Assembly: GCF_015330165.1 (NCBI RefSeq)
Contig: NZ_JADDXT010000002.1
Span: forward strand, 2,230,504 to 2,294,503
Source: Zobellia roscoffensis
GTDB lineage: Bacteria > Bacteroidota > Bacteroidia > Flavobacteriales > Flavobacteriaceae
Direction of reading: 5' to 3'
Length of the DNA stretch: 64,000 bases
Shown in pieces: positions 1-9,248 of this stretch; position 1 is the stretch's first letter, and each line of letters starts with the position of its first letter. The position numbers were made by a program, and so were the translations under genes. Below the pieces are notes generated by a model that saw only the letters and a list, made by a program, of their open reading frames with translations, had not been told where the DNA came from and made no database searches.

Positions 1-2
1 GG

Positions 3-344
3 AAGAAGTACAAGCTGGGAGAGGTCTTCGGAGTAAATGATAATGCCACCAAGGCTCCCTCTTTACGGAATCCTTATTACGAACCAATGGAAGGAGATTT
101 TCCCATGCCTGTAATTCAGGGTATAAAAGACATGCAACAAAGAGGAGCCATGTTCTGCGTTTGCAATTTGGCTCTTTCAGTATATAGTGGTGTCGTTGCC
201 CAAAAAATGGGGCTGGATGCTAAAGAAGTATATCAAGAATGGCTAGATGCGGTTCAACCGGGAATTCATGTAGTTCCTTCCGGTGTCTGGGCATTAGGAA
301 GAGCCCAAAAGAAAGGTTGTGGCTACATTTTTGCCGGAAATTAA
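3..344 (+). CDS. DsrE-superfamily-like protein, C-terminal part (5' end outside window)
   Basis: The reading frame is already open at base 3 and runs to a TAA at 344, so the start lies left of the window; an internal ATG at 87 is not the true start. The visible 113 residues contain the stretch GAMFCVCNLALSVYSG, then a tail with VPSGVWALGRAQ and GCGYIFAGN. This resembles the C-terminal part of secreted or Tat-exported proteins of the DsrE/DsrF-like fold that are common in Bacteroidota. The following gene, 20 bp away on the same strand, is a DsrE-type protein and the next is a TauE/SafE exporter, which supports a role in sulfur or thiol handling. Family assignment rests on pattern memory; the exact reaction is unknown. 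Confidence 0.55.
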   Translation, partial: KKYKLGEVFGVNDNATKAPSLRNPYYEPMEGDFPMPVIQGIKDMQQRGAMFCVCNLALSVYSGVVAQKMGLDAKEVYQEWLDAVQPGIHVVPSGVWALGRAQKKGCGYIFAGN

Positions 345-364
345 TAATCTAAAATTTAGGAAAG

Positions 365-778
365 ATGAAAAAGTATATACAATTGGCAATGGTGCTATTC
401 GTAACGAACATTGCCGTAGCCCAAGAAAAGCCCATAAAAGTTGTTTTTGATGTAACAAGCGCAAATACCGATGTGCATAAATCCGCAGCCCGTCATGTAC
501 GATTAATGTCGGAGACCTATCCGGATTCTGAATTTGAACTCGTGGTGTATAGCAGTGCTTACAGTATGGTTGATAATAATTCTTCTGCTGCAGGTGAGAC
601 ACTTCGCGAAATTGTAAAGAATGATAATGTCTCTATTGTGGTGTGTGCAAATACCTTAAAAAGGAATAAAAAGAGTATTAGCGATCTGATTCCTGGCGTT
701 ACCACTGTGCCCGACGGTATTTATGAGATTATTGCCAAACAACAGCTTGGCTGGGGCTATATAAAAGAAGGAAAATAA
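365..778 (+). CDS. DsrE family protein, secreted
   Basis: A 137-residue protein with an N-terminal signal peptide (about residues 1-19, ending AVAQ). The rest fits the small alpha/beta DsrE/YchN fold: an opening strand KVVFDVTSA, a middle strand FELVVYSSA, a strand VSIVVCANTL with the usual single cysteine, and a closing part PDGIYEIIAKQQLGWGYIKEG. DsrE proteins act as sulfur carriers or regulators of sulfur oxidation, but this lineage is periplasmic and its partner is not known. It lies 20 bp after another DsrE-like gene and 21 bp before a TauE/SafE gene, so the three probably form one transcript. Confidence 0.75.
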   Translation: MKKYIQLAMVLFVTNIAVAQEKPIKVVFDVTSANTDVHKSAARHVRLMSETYPDSEFELVVYSSAYSMVDNNSSAAGETLREIVKNDNVSIVVCANTLKRNKKSISDLIPGVTTVPDGIYEIIAKQQLGWGYIKEGK

Positions 779-799
779 CCAAACTATAACCTGCTGAGC

Positions 800-1606
800 A
801 TGGAAACCATCCATATTTTGGGATATTTGGGGGCTTTGGCCATAGGTGTTGTATTGGGGCTGATGGGAGGTGGTGGGTCCATTATGGCTGTTCCTATTTT
901 CACCTATTTATTTCAAATCAGTCCCGTTGCAACAACCACGTATTCATTATTTGTGGTGGGTACTTCTGCCTCGGTAGGAGCAGTAAAAAGTTTCAAAAAG
1001 GGTTTGATAGATTTTAAGATAGCTTTGGTTTTTGCCATTCCTGCATTTGTAGCAGTATATATCGCTAGAAGGTTTATAGTTCCAATAATTCCGGAAAAAC
1101 TGATTTCGGTAGGCGGTGTTGTGCTGACTAGAAATATGAGTATTATGTTACTTTTTGCCATATTAATGTTGGTGGCATCATTGTCAATGATATTTAAGAA
1201 AGAGCGTGCCGTTGAGGATAAAATAATGACGCTGTATAATTACCCTTTGATGGTAGGAGGAGGGATAATCATTGGTGTCTTGACTGGAATAGTTGGTATA
1301 GGCGGCGGATTTTTAATCATTCCGGTTTTGGTATTACTTGTAAAACTCCCCATGAAAAAAGCGGTGGCAACGTCACTGTTTATAATCGCCCTAAAATCAT
1401 TGATTGGGTTTTCAGGTGATTTAGGTAACCTAGAAATCAATTGGACATTCCTATCAGTATTTACCTTGATTTCTATTGCCGGGATATTTTTGGGAGTCTA
1501 CCTATCATCTTTTGTAAAGTGCGAAAGACTAAAGAGAAGTTTCGGCTGGTTTGTGCTCATAATGGCCATAAGTATTTTTTGTAAAGAAGTAGGTAACCAA
1601 CTCTAG
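800..1606 (+). CDS. TauE/SafE family sulfite/sulfur anion exporter
   Basis: A 268-residue integral membrane protein with about eight hydrophobic segments arranged as two internal repeats. Each repeat has a glycine-rich motif: GVVLGLMGGGGSIMAVPI near the N-terminus and GVLTGIVGIGGGFLIIPV near residue 155. This duplicated GxxGxGGG pattern is characteristic of the TauE/SafE (DUF81) family, whose members move sulfite, sulfoacetate or related sulfur compounds across the inner membrane. It is the last gene of a likely operon with two DsrE-like proteins, so the cluster may mobilise and expel a sulfur compound. The substrate itself cannot be read from the sequence. Confidence 0.88.
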   Translation: METIHILGYLGALAIGVVLGLMGGGGSIMAVPIFTYLFQISPVATTTYSLFVVGTSASVGAVKSFKKGLIDFKIALVFAIPAFVAVYIARRFIVPIIPEKLISVGGVVLTRNMSIMLLFAILMLVASLSMIFKKERAVEDKIMTLYNYPLMVGGGIIIGVLTGIVGIGGGFLIIPVLVLLVKLPMKKAVATSLFIIALKSLIGFSGDLGNLEINWTFLSVFTLISIAGIFLGVYLSSFVKCERLKRSFGWFVLIMAISIFCKEVGNQL

Positions 1607-1850
1607 TTGTATGCGATGCGGGTTTACCCAAATGGCACATATGTATTATCATTTGAACCAAAACTTACATGGTAAAATACGTTTGATAGGTAATTTTAAT
1701 GAAACGCGATGTATGGCTGTACAACCCGCTGTCCATGCTCAAAACTCCCCCTTTTTTGTTTTTAATTAGTGATTCGGAAAAAGTAAAATTTTCTAGGTCA
1801 CATGACTCAAGATTTATATATCCATTTAAATAACAGTTAAAAAAGGAATC

Positions 1851-3047
1851 ATGATAGAGACACAGACAGACAAGAAAGAAGCATTGCTAGAAAAGTTAGA
1901 GGTCATTTTTCAAAATTGCCGAGACCGAGCGGCACACTACGATGCCAATAATCTATTTTTTCAGGAAGATTTTGATGAACTTAAAGAAGCTGGGTATCTG
2001 CTCATTGCCGTTCCCGAAGAATTTGGGGGGTATGGAATGTTGATTGACGAGGTTGAACAACTCACTCGACAACTTGCCTATCACGCGGCGGCAACTGCGT
2101 TGGGCCTCAATATGCATATTTACTGGACAGGTCTCGTCGCAGACCTCTATCGCTCGGGTGACACCTCACTGCAATGGGTGCTGGAGGAAGCTGGTAAAGG
2201 CAAAATTTTTGCTGCTGGGCATGGCGAGTCGGGCAATGACTCCCCGGTGCTCTATTCTACATGCGAAGCGGAGAAAGTTGAAGGGGGTTACAAACTTACG
2301 GGCCATAAAATGTTCGGTAGTCTTACTCCTGTTTGGGATTACCTCGGGCTTCATGGGCAAGACAATAGCGACCCTGACAATCCAAAGGTCATACACGTCT
2401 TTATGCCCCGTGAAACGGATAACTATGAAATTAAAAAGACTTGGGACAATGTGCTCGGCATGCGGGCCACTCGTTCCGATGATACAATATTAAACGGTGT
2501 CTTTATACCGGATAAATATATAGCAAGACAAGTGGCTCCAGGTTTTGCTGGTATCGATGGGTTTATTCTGGGCGTTTTTGCCTGGGCCAACTTCGGTTTC
2601 GCCAATGTATATTTCGGTTTGGCCCAACGTATCTTGAATACCGTAATCGAAAAATTGCCTCAAAAGAAATCCATTTCCATGGGCCGGCCCTCTATGGCTT
2701 ATCATGGAGGAATACAGCGCGATGTAGCGGATATGGTATTGGAAGTAGAAAGCATTGGTCCGCATTTAGATACCATTGTACGAGAATATGCCGAAGGTAA
2801 GGATTATGGGGGTGCCTGGGGTGTAAAGATTGTAGCTGCCAAATGTCATGCAGCTGAAGGTTCAATGCGTTTGGCCGATAAGGCGATGGACATTATGGGC
2901 GGTGCCGGACTCATCCATAAGGTTGGTTTTGAACGCTTGTATCGCGATGCCCGTTTGGCCAAAATACATCCCGCTAACACCTATTTTGCCCGTGAAATTA
3001 TGGCCAAGGGCATGTTGGGAATCGACCTTGACCTAAAACCGAGATAA
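1851..3047 (+). CDS. Acyl-CoA dehydrogenase-fold flavoprotein
   Basis: A 398-residue protein with the three-part acyl-CoA dehydrogenase layout: alpha-helical N-terminal domain (about 1-115, including LKEAGYLLIAVPEEFGGYG), central beta-barrel (about 120-225, with GYKLTGHKMFGS and GMRATRSDD) and C-terminal helical domain (about 235-390, with MDIMGGAG and ERLYRDAR). FAD and an acyl-CoA-like substrate would be expected. The YEGT segment that carries the catalytic glutamate in many family members reads HPANT here, so the protein may be an atypical dehydrogenase or a family member with another chemistry. No neighbour shares its pathway. The first half looks more GC-rich than neighbouring genes by eye. 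Confidence 0.8.
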   Translation: MIETQTDKKEALLEKLEVIFQNCRDRAAHYDANNLFFQEDFDELKEAGYLLIAVPEEFGGYGMLIDEVEQLTRQLAYHAAATALGLNMHIYWTGLVADLYRSGDTSLQWVLEEAGKGKIFAAGHGESGNDSPVLYSTCEAEKVEGGYKLTGHKMFGSLTPVWDYLGLHGQDNSDPDNPKVIHVFMPRETDNYEIKKTWDNVLGMRATRSDDTILNGVFIPDKYIARQVAPGFAGIDGFILGVFAWANFGFANVYFGLAQRILNTVIEKLPQKKSISMGRPSMAYHGGIQRDVADMVLEVESIGPHLDTIVREYAEGKDYGGAWGVKIVAAKCHAAEGSMRLADKAMDIMGGAGLIHKVGFERLYRDARLAKIHPANTYFAREIMAKGMLGIDLDLKPR

Positions 3048-3354
3048 TTTTAAAATAGATAATATCTAAAACCAGACAACAAGTTAGGTTCTTAATGAGA
3101 AATAAGAAACGGTTCCTGATATAAAGATCTTTATTGGAAAGTCAGATTTTTTAAGTATCAGGTTAATGATATGATTTTCTTATGAATAGAAGATTTTTTG
3201 GTGTCCTTTCATCAATTTTTAAAGGTTTTGCATTATAAGTTGAACATGGTACTAAAAAATTAATAAGTCTGCAACATGCATGTTAAGTGTGGTTTAATTG
3301 TCGCCTTCATCTTTGTGAAGTATAAAATTATAAACCACTAAAACTTTAGAAGTT
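3048..3354. other. Intergenic region, no gene seen
   Basis: About 307 bp between the acyl-CoA dehydrogenase gene and the broken NTF2-like lipoprotein gene. It is AT-rich with stops in all frames. It must hold the promoter of the downstream gene; CATCTTTG near 3308-3315 is a weak match to the TAnnTTTG -7 box. No repeat, terminator hairpin or RNA gene is evident. Confidence 0.4.
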
Positions 3355-3864
3355 ATGAAAGCAGCAACAGTGTACGCAGTGATTCTTTTATTTGGAATGT
3401 CTTTTATTGGATGCGATGCAAAAGATGATGACAATGGAGGGGTTAATAATACAAGTTTACTTGAGGATGAATTCTCTGCAGAACAAGAAGAAATTAAGGG
3501 CGTATTCGCCGGAATAGAACAAAGTCTTAGAGACGGAGATATGGATAAGCTCATCTCATATCATGCTTATGGACCCTAATTTACCGAGTTTAAAAATAGA
3601 GAACCTAGAAATGGGGATGAAGCAAACGAAGTTTATGAGCGTAATGTTTTTGGGGCCGTAACTGAAGTAATAAAGTTTATTGCTCAAGATTTAAAAATAG
3701 CGGTGTATGGCGAGGTTGCCAACGTAACTTTTCATTCTGATTTTCATTTGAAATTTGGGGAGGATTTGGTGGTAGTCAATGAGCAAACATCATTACTGTT
3801 CTTAAAAACCAATGATGGCTGGAAAATTATTAATGAACCTCACTCGCCTTTGAATGAAGGGTGA
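3355..3864 (+). pseudogene. NTF2-like/SnoaL-type lipoprotein interrupted by an in-frame TAA
   Basis: The frame starts at ATG 3355 with a lipoprotein signal peptide (lipobox FIGC, Cys20) and reads well to GDMDKLISYHAYGP, where a TAA stands at 3577-3579 (codon 75). Translation in the same frame resumes immediately with FTEFKNREPRNG and continues without another stop to TGA 3862-3864. The second part has VYGEVANVTFHSDFHLKF and NDGWKIINEPHSPL, typical of the end of nuclear-transport-factor-2-like (SnoaL/DUF4440) domains. In relatives the sequence around the break reads GPKFTEF, so AAA to TAA is the simplest change. The gene is either a recent pseudogene or carries a sequencing error. An alternative is a truncated 74-residue lipoprotein. 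Confidence 0.8.
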
Positions 3865-4092
3865 GATGTAGAGGGAACAAACTTGTAGTTAAGGGGGTAC
3901 TACTGTTTGTTGTCCTTTCGTAGTCTGTGGTTGAAGGAGTAAATATTAAAGCGAAAACGAAGTATACAGAATAGTATACCATCCATACAGCTGAATTGAT
4001 GTGGTTTTGGGTTTTTTATATTTTTAATTGTTTGCTTATGTTACATTTCCATAGGTTCCCCCTAATGAATTGTTGAACACCTTAATTAAGGC

Positions 4093-6534
4093 GTGATGAA
4101 ACTATTAAACAGGGGAATTCCCATTATTTGTTTTTTATTATTCGGCGTGTTGTTTTCTTATAGTCAAGAAACTATCTCAGGAAAGGTACAAACGGAAACA
4201 GGCCAGCCTATTTCCTACGCCAACATATTGTTATTAAAAGCAAGTGATTCCTCATTTGTAAAGGGAGCTATCTCAATTGAGAATGGTTCTTTCTCGATTG
4301 AAAACATATTAAAAAGCCGGTATGTAATATCGGCAAGCATGGTTGGTTTTAAAACTACCGCTACTGAGGAGTTTAATTTTGAAGGAACAAAAGAATTAAC
4401 CTTGTCTCCACTTGTATTATCTGAAGGTGTGGAATTGGATGAAGTGATAGTGGCATCAAAAAAAAACCTGTACGTTCAAAAAATTGACCGTACGGTTATA
4501 AATGTGGCTAGTAGTATTTTATCAACTGGCTCTTCTGCGCTAGAGATTCTAGAACGGTCACCGGGAGTACTGGTAGATAGACAAAATAGTTCCATAGCAT
4601 TGATTGGTAAAAGTGGGGTAGTAGTTATGATTAATGGCAAACAAAGTTACATGCCTGCAACTGCTGTTATATCTCTATTGGAAGGAATGAATGCTGGTAA
4701 TATAGAGACTATAGAACTTATTACCACGCCACCGGCAAGTTTTGATGCAGAAGGTAATGCCGGTTTCATAAATATAGTACTAAAAGAACATACGGATGCC
4801 GGTCTTAACGGATCATACGCATTGTCTTTTGGTGTAGGAAATGGTACTGTTACATCAGACAATATTAATTTCAACTATAGAAAAGATAAGATTAATTTCT
4901 TCGGTACGTATTCTTTTTTAAGGGATTCACAAGGGCAGTTGTTTGAATTTGACCGTGATTTTATAGATGCGGATGATATACCAATACATCTGTATACCAT
5001 TTCGGACCGTGAGCCTATACAACGAAACCATAGTATTCGGACAGGCTTGGATTATCAAGTATCTGGTAATACTATTTTGGGGCTGTTGTTTTGGGCCAAT
5101 GATAACAAATGGACCATGGATGCAACCAATGGTAGTTCTGAAACTGAAGCGGGTATGCCAAGTTCATTTGTAGAATTGTTATTGATAGAGCGAAATCAAA
5201 TTCAGCATTTGGGTTTGAATTTTAACCTGAAACACAATTTTAAAGATAACAAGTATCTAAGTTTAGATGTGGATTACCTAAAGTATGATATTGAAAACCC
5301 TACAATGTATACCAACCGTTTTTTTGATGGAAACAATGATATTTTAAGGGAGGAGCTTACAGAAAGCGATAAAATAACTCCAATTGATATTAAGGTAGGT
5401 AAGGTTGATTATCGTGCTCATAGTTCTGATAAGGTTAAATGGGATGTGGGTATAAAAGGAGCGTTTAGTAATTTTAATAATGATGTTACCGTTGGCACGT
5501 TTCAAGGGGCTAATTTTATAGAGGATGCTGAGCTTACGGAAATCAGCAGTCTAAAAGAGCAAATACTGGCGGGATACAGTAGCATTGATTATAAAATACA
5601 CGAGAAGACTAGCTTGCAATTGGGGCTGCGTTATGAACATACCAATTCTGAGCTCATTTCTGATAAACGGGGTAAAGTGGTAGATAGGTCGTTTGGTGAA
5701 TTGTTTCCAACGGCGTATATCTCACACAAAGTAAATGATACCTTAAGTTTTAACTTTTCCTACTCACGACGTATAACAAGGCCAACGTTCAATGACATGG
5801 CTCCCTTCGTTATTTTTGTTGACCCAACGACCTTTTTTGCTGGTAATCCTGCTGTTCAGCCCGCTATTTCTAATGCTGTTAAATTTGATGTCAATTATCA
5901 ATCTTTGATAGTGTCAACACAATACTCAGTAGAGGATGGAGCAATTTCAAGATTCCAATCTCGATTTGACGAAATGAGTGAACGTCTAATTTTTGGTGCA
6001 TCAAACTTAGATGAGACCAAAATCTTTTCTTTGACTCTGGGGCTTCCGGTAACATTGACTAATTGGTGGAAAATACAAAATAATTTCACCTACTTGAACA
6101 CCAAAATTGGCAATACGTTAGAGGGTACAAAATTTAAATTTGAACAAAATACATTTAACATCAACCATACCCAATCGTTTACAATGGCAAAAAATCTGAC
6201 TTCGGAATTTAATATCAACTATAATAGTCCGTCTATAATTAGTTTTACCGGAACGGCAGTTTTAGAGGAATTCTATGGTTTAAATATAGGAATTCAAAAG
6301 AAGTTTGGTGAACGAGGAGGTACGTTGGCATTCAAGGTGAACGATGTATTGGACTCTATGAAATATACGGTAAAGACGGATATACCAGAGCAGAACCTAA
6401 ATACGACCAATACGTTTGATTTCTTTAATCGTACTTTTTTATTGACGTACTCCAACAGCTTTGGGAATCGTAAACTTAAATCTGCTCGTCAAAGGGGTAC
6501 CGGTTCCGAAGAGGAAAGACAAAGGGTGAATTGA
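4093..6534 (+). CDS. Outer membrane beta-barrel receptor with carboxypeptidase-like N-terminal domain (copy 1)
   Basis: An 813-residue outer-membrane protein with a signal peptide (to about residue 24, YSQE). Domains in order: carboxypeptidase-regulatory-like beta-sandwich (about 25-110, starting ISGKVQTETGQPISYANI), a TonB plug-like region (about 115-230, with ALEILERSPGVLVD and FDAEGNAGFINIVLKE) and a long barrel of the OMP_b-brl_3 type (about 240-790). Such proteins are a subgroup of TonB-dependent receptors in Bacteroidota whose ligands are mostly unknown. The protein does not end on an aromatic residue; a charged tail, KLKSARQRGTGSEEERQ, follows the last strand. A paralogue of nearly the same length follows 139 bp downstream. 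Confidence 0.85.
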   Translation: MMKLLNRGIPIICFLLFGVLFSYSQETISGKVQTETGQPISYANILLLKASDSSFVKGAISIENGSFSIENILKSRYVISASMVGFKTTATEEFNFEGTKELTLSPLVLSEGVELDEVIVASKKNLYVQKIDRTVINVASSILSTGSSALEILERSPGVLVDRQNSSIALIGKSGVVVMINGKQSYMPATAVISLLEGMNAGNIETIELITTPPASFDAEGNAGFINIVLKEHTDAGLNGSYALSFGVGNGTVTSDNINFNYRKDKINFFGTYSFLRDSQGQLFEFDRDFIDADDIPIHLYTISDREPIQRNHSIRTGLDYQVSGNTILGLLFWANDNKWTMDATNGSSETEAGMPSSFVELLLIERNQIQHLGLNFNLKHNFKDNKYLSLDVDYLKYDIENPTMYTNRFFDGNNDILREELTESDKITPIDIKVGKVDYRAHSSDKVKWDVGIKGAFSNFNNDVTVGTFQGANFIEDAELTEISSLKEQILAGYSSIDYKIHEKTSLQLGLRYEHTNSELISDKRGKVVDRSFGELFPTAYISHKVNDTLSFNFSYSRRITRPTFNDMAPFVIFVDPTTFFAGNPAVQPAISNAVKFDVNYQSLIVSTQYSVEDGAISRFQSRFDEMSERLIFGASNLDETKIFSLTLGLPVTLTNWWKIQNNFTYLNTKIGNTLEGTKFKFEQNTFNINHTQSFTMAKNLTSEFNINYNSPSIISFTGTAVLEEFYGLNIGIQKKFGERGGTLAFKVNDVLDSMKYTVKTDIPEQNLNTTNTFDFFNRTFLLTYSNSFGNRKLKSARQRGTGSEEERQRVN

Positions 6535-6673
6535 TAGTTTTTAAGGAATTTTAAAAGTGTTGGTGAAAAAAGGACTTTGAATTAACAAAGGCTTAAGAGA
6601 AAAGTTTGTTTGGAAAAGTGAGATTGTTTTATGCCATTTTCTCAAATGAAAAAGTAATAAAAATTGTAAATCC

Positions 6674-9103
6674 ATGGAGATGCGACCATCATGTTTTAAT
6701 TGCTGGATTTACCTCGTACTATTTTTTAGTGTACTACAAGCTTTGTGTGCTCAGAGTAGTTCCATTACAGGAACTATAAAAGACGAAAATAAAGAGGCGA
6801 TGACTTTTGCCCATGTCCTGTTATTAAGAAAACAAGACTCGGCTTTGGTGAAAGGCGTTACTACTAATGTGCAAGGTAAATTTTTGTTGGAAGACATTGT
6901 TGAAGGAGACTACATTATGAATGTTTCACTCCTTGGGTTTGAATCGATTTTTAAAACCATCGAAATTAAAAGTCCAGAAGAGATTTCCCTGGGGCCTATA
7001 CAAATGACTGCTCAAAATCAACATTTAGAAGGGGTTGAGGTTGTGGGCAAAAAAGCGTTATTTCAACAAAAAAATGATAGGTTAATACTGAATGTAAGTT
7101 CTCAGTCTACTTTTAGTGGTAATAATGCTTTGCAAGTATTGCAAAAGGCTCCGGGAGTAATTGTGCAAGAAAATGCAAGTAGTATTTCGCTAAATAATAA
7201 AGGTGAAGTACTGATCATGATCAATAATCGAATATCTCGTGTTCCACAAGGAGCCCTAATACAGCAGCTAAAAGGGATGCGAGCAGAGAATATTGAACGA
7301 ATAGAACTTATTCATCAACCTTCGGCAAAATATGATGCAAACAATGCAGCGGGCATTATTCATATTGTTCTAAAAGAAAACCAATCTTATGGGCTTAATG
7401 GAAATGCTAGCTTAACGGTTGGTATGGGGGAAAAGGAAAAACTAAACGGTAGTTTGGATCTTAACTACCGCAATAACCGATTGAATCTTTATGGAAGTAC
7501 AACAGGGTTTCGTAGTAAGTCGCCAATGTGGCGAATAAACCATTATAGACAGTATGATTATTTAGGGGATGAATATTTTTATGAGAATAAGTTAAGGTTT
7601 ACCAATCCCTCGGATAATTCACTAGGCTTCACAATGGGAGTAGATTTTGAAATTGATAAGAACAAAATTATCGGTGCAATTTTCGGCTATACAAAGAATA
7701 ATATGTCCGGTCATGACTATACGAGCAAATCAATAGGAATCATTAATGAAATGCCAGATGTAGACTTACAGTTCTTGTTAGATATTGATAACCCCAACGT
7801 AAACACCTTTGCCAATATCAATTATTTCTGGCAACTAACACCGGCCAGTTCCTTGAATTTAGATATGGATCGGGTTTTGTTAGATGTACAAAATTCCTCG
7901 TTCCTGAACTACATAAATTCTGAAGATACTGTAGATGCAACAAGGTCTAATCGCGATTCACAATTTGAAGTATATACAGTGAAAGGCGATTTTGAATGGA
8001 AAAATGAAAAAGGGACTCGTATTGAAACAGGTCTTAAGGGCACTTTTAACAATTCAAGTACCATGTCTGCAACCCAGAATAGAAATTCGGGCAGTTGGGT
8101 GGAGGATGAGGCTTTTGGAACGGACGATGATATCAGTGAGAATATTTTAGCGGCTCATGGTGCCGTGCAGAAAAAATGGAATGACAAATGGGAAAGTAAC
8201 TTGGGCTTGCGATTGGAACATTATGCCTACAAATTAGAGGAAGCCTCTAGTACTAATGATTTTGAGATTACGTATACCAATCTTTTTCCGGTGGTAAGAA
8301 CCAGCTATGCCATAGATTCTACCAGAACGTTTACCCTGTCTTTTAATAGGCGTATTGAACGACCGGTTTTTATGAATTTAGCAGGTTTTTATTTATTAAT
8401 TGATCCTAGCTTGTTTGTTACTTCCAACACGCGTATAAGGCCATCTTTTACCAATGCGGTGCGATTGGCCTATAATTATCGCTCTTTTTTGATAGCATTT
8501 GAGGTCAATAGGACTAAAGGTGCCATTTCATTTTATAATACCGTTGATAAGGAGAAAAACTTGCAGACCAGTACACCCATAAATTTTGATAGTATGGATG
8601 GACTTATGTTAACTATGAGCTTTCCGATAAAGTTAGGAAAATTCTGGACCATGAACTGGAATCTAGACGGAGCATACAAAAAAGTGAAAGATGCTTCCAA
8701 TAGACCATTGCCCTTTGAAAAAGGACTTTTTACGGTTACGGCCCAGCTTTCAAATGTCTTTGATTTTGGTAACTCTTGGTCCGCTAATATTGATGGTCGT
8801 TATAGGAGTCCGTTCATATCGGGTGATCAAGAATTGTACTTGCGTCACTATATCAATTTAGGTGTCAACAAAAAATTTAAAAATGAGAGCTCGTTAACTT
8901 TTAGTATTCAAGACCTCACTGCAACTAGTGGAATTATCGATTGGGAATATCACCAGCCGGAACTGGGTATAAAAACCTATGGTGACAATGATTGGTCCGA
9001 ACGAGTTTTTCAGGTAACCTATTCTTTCCCATTTGGTAATAAAAAATTAAAAGAAAAAAGAAATAGACAAACAGGGTCTCAAGAGGAGCGAAATAGAATG
9101 TGA
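6674..9103 (+). CDS. Outer membrane beta-barrel receptor with carboxypeptidase-like N-terminal domain (copy 2)
   Basis: An 809-residue paralogue of the preceding receptor with the same order: signal peptide (to about 27, CAQS), carboxypeptidase-like domain (ITGTIKDENKEAMTFAHV), plug-like part (ALQVLQKAPGVIVQE, YDANNAAGIIHIVLKE) and a large barrel. Shared marks include the RRIERP/RRITRP strand in the barrel and a closing charged tail KLKEKRNRQTGSQEER. The start at 6674 gives MEMRPSCFNCW; no better ATG precedes a signal peptide. A terminator overlaps its stop codon, so the two receptors probably form one unit separate from the hydrolases downstream. The ligand is unknown. Confidence 0.85.
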   Translation: MEMRPSCFNCWIYLVLFFSVLQALCAQSSSITGTIKDENKEAMTFAHVLLLRKQDSALVKGVTTNVQGKFLLEDIVEGDYIMNVSLLGFESIFKTIEIKSPEEISLGPIQMTAQNQHLEGVEVVGKKALFQQKNDRLILNVSSQSTFSGNNALQVLQKAPGVIVQENASSISLNNKGEVLIMINNRISRVPQGALIQQLKGMRAENIERIELIHQPSAKYDANNAAGIIHIVLKENQSYGLNGNASLTVGMGEKEKLNGSLDLNYRNNRLNLYGSTTGFRSKSPMWRINHYRQYDYLGDEYFYENKLRFTNPSDNSLGFTMGVDFEIDKNKIIGAIFGYTKNNMSGHDYTSKSIGIINEMPDVDLQFLLDIDNPNVNTFANINYFWQLTPASSLNLDMDRVLLDVQNSSFLNYINSEDTVDATRSNRDSQFEVYTVKGDFEWKNEKGTRIETGLKGTFNNSSTMSATQNRNSGSWVEDEAFGTDDDISENILAAHGAVQKKWNDKWESNLGLRLEHYAYKLEEASSTNDFEITYTNLFPVVRTSYAIDSTRTFTLSFNRRIERPVFMNLAGFYLLIDPSLFVTSNTRIRPSFTNAVRLAYNYRSFLIAFEVNRTKGAISFYNTVDKEKNLQTSTPINFDSMDGLMLTMSFPIKLGKFWTMNWNLDGAYKKVKDASNRPLPFEKGLFTVTAQLSNVFDFGNSWSANIDGRYRSPFISGDQELYLRHYINLGVNKKFKNESSLTFSIQDLTATSGIIDWEYHQPELGIKTYGDNDWSERVFQVTYSFPFGNKKLKEKRNRQTGSQEERNRM

Positions 9104-9123
9104 GGGTATGACCTCACATTTTT
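9097..9123 (+). terminator. Intrinsic terminator overlapping the receptor stop codon
   Basis: Nine-base stem AATGTGAGG (9097-9105) and CCTCACATT (9112-9120) with a six-base loop, running into TTTTTC. The stop codon TGA (9101-9103) lies inside the left arm. Confidence 0.75.
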
Positions 9124-9248
9124 CTCTAAACTATTTTTCTCATTTGCTCTGGTCAATAATAACTGTATAACCATTTATCTGTTCAGTTCAGAGAACGGTT
9201 GATTTTTCAATCAGTTAAGATAAAATTTAACCTATAAATTCTACTAAA

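Noticed and set aside
2044..2493. 149-codon alternative frame inside the acyl-CoA dehydrogenase gene
   Set aside because: Shadow frame in a GC-richer stretch; the other frame carries the family motifs throughout.
1851..2500. GC-richer first half of the acyl-CoA dehydrogenase gene as a sign of recent transfer
   Set aside because: The difference was judged by eye only and has no boundary, repeat or mobile gene; a codon-usage calculation would be needed.
3961..3979. AGTATAC repeated 12 bp apart before the first receptor gene, similar to the GTATAC sites before the GntR gene
   Set aside because: Only short self-complementary hexamers in an AT-rich gap; no regulator link and no longer shared sequence.
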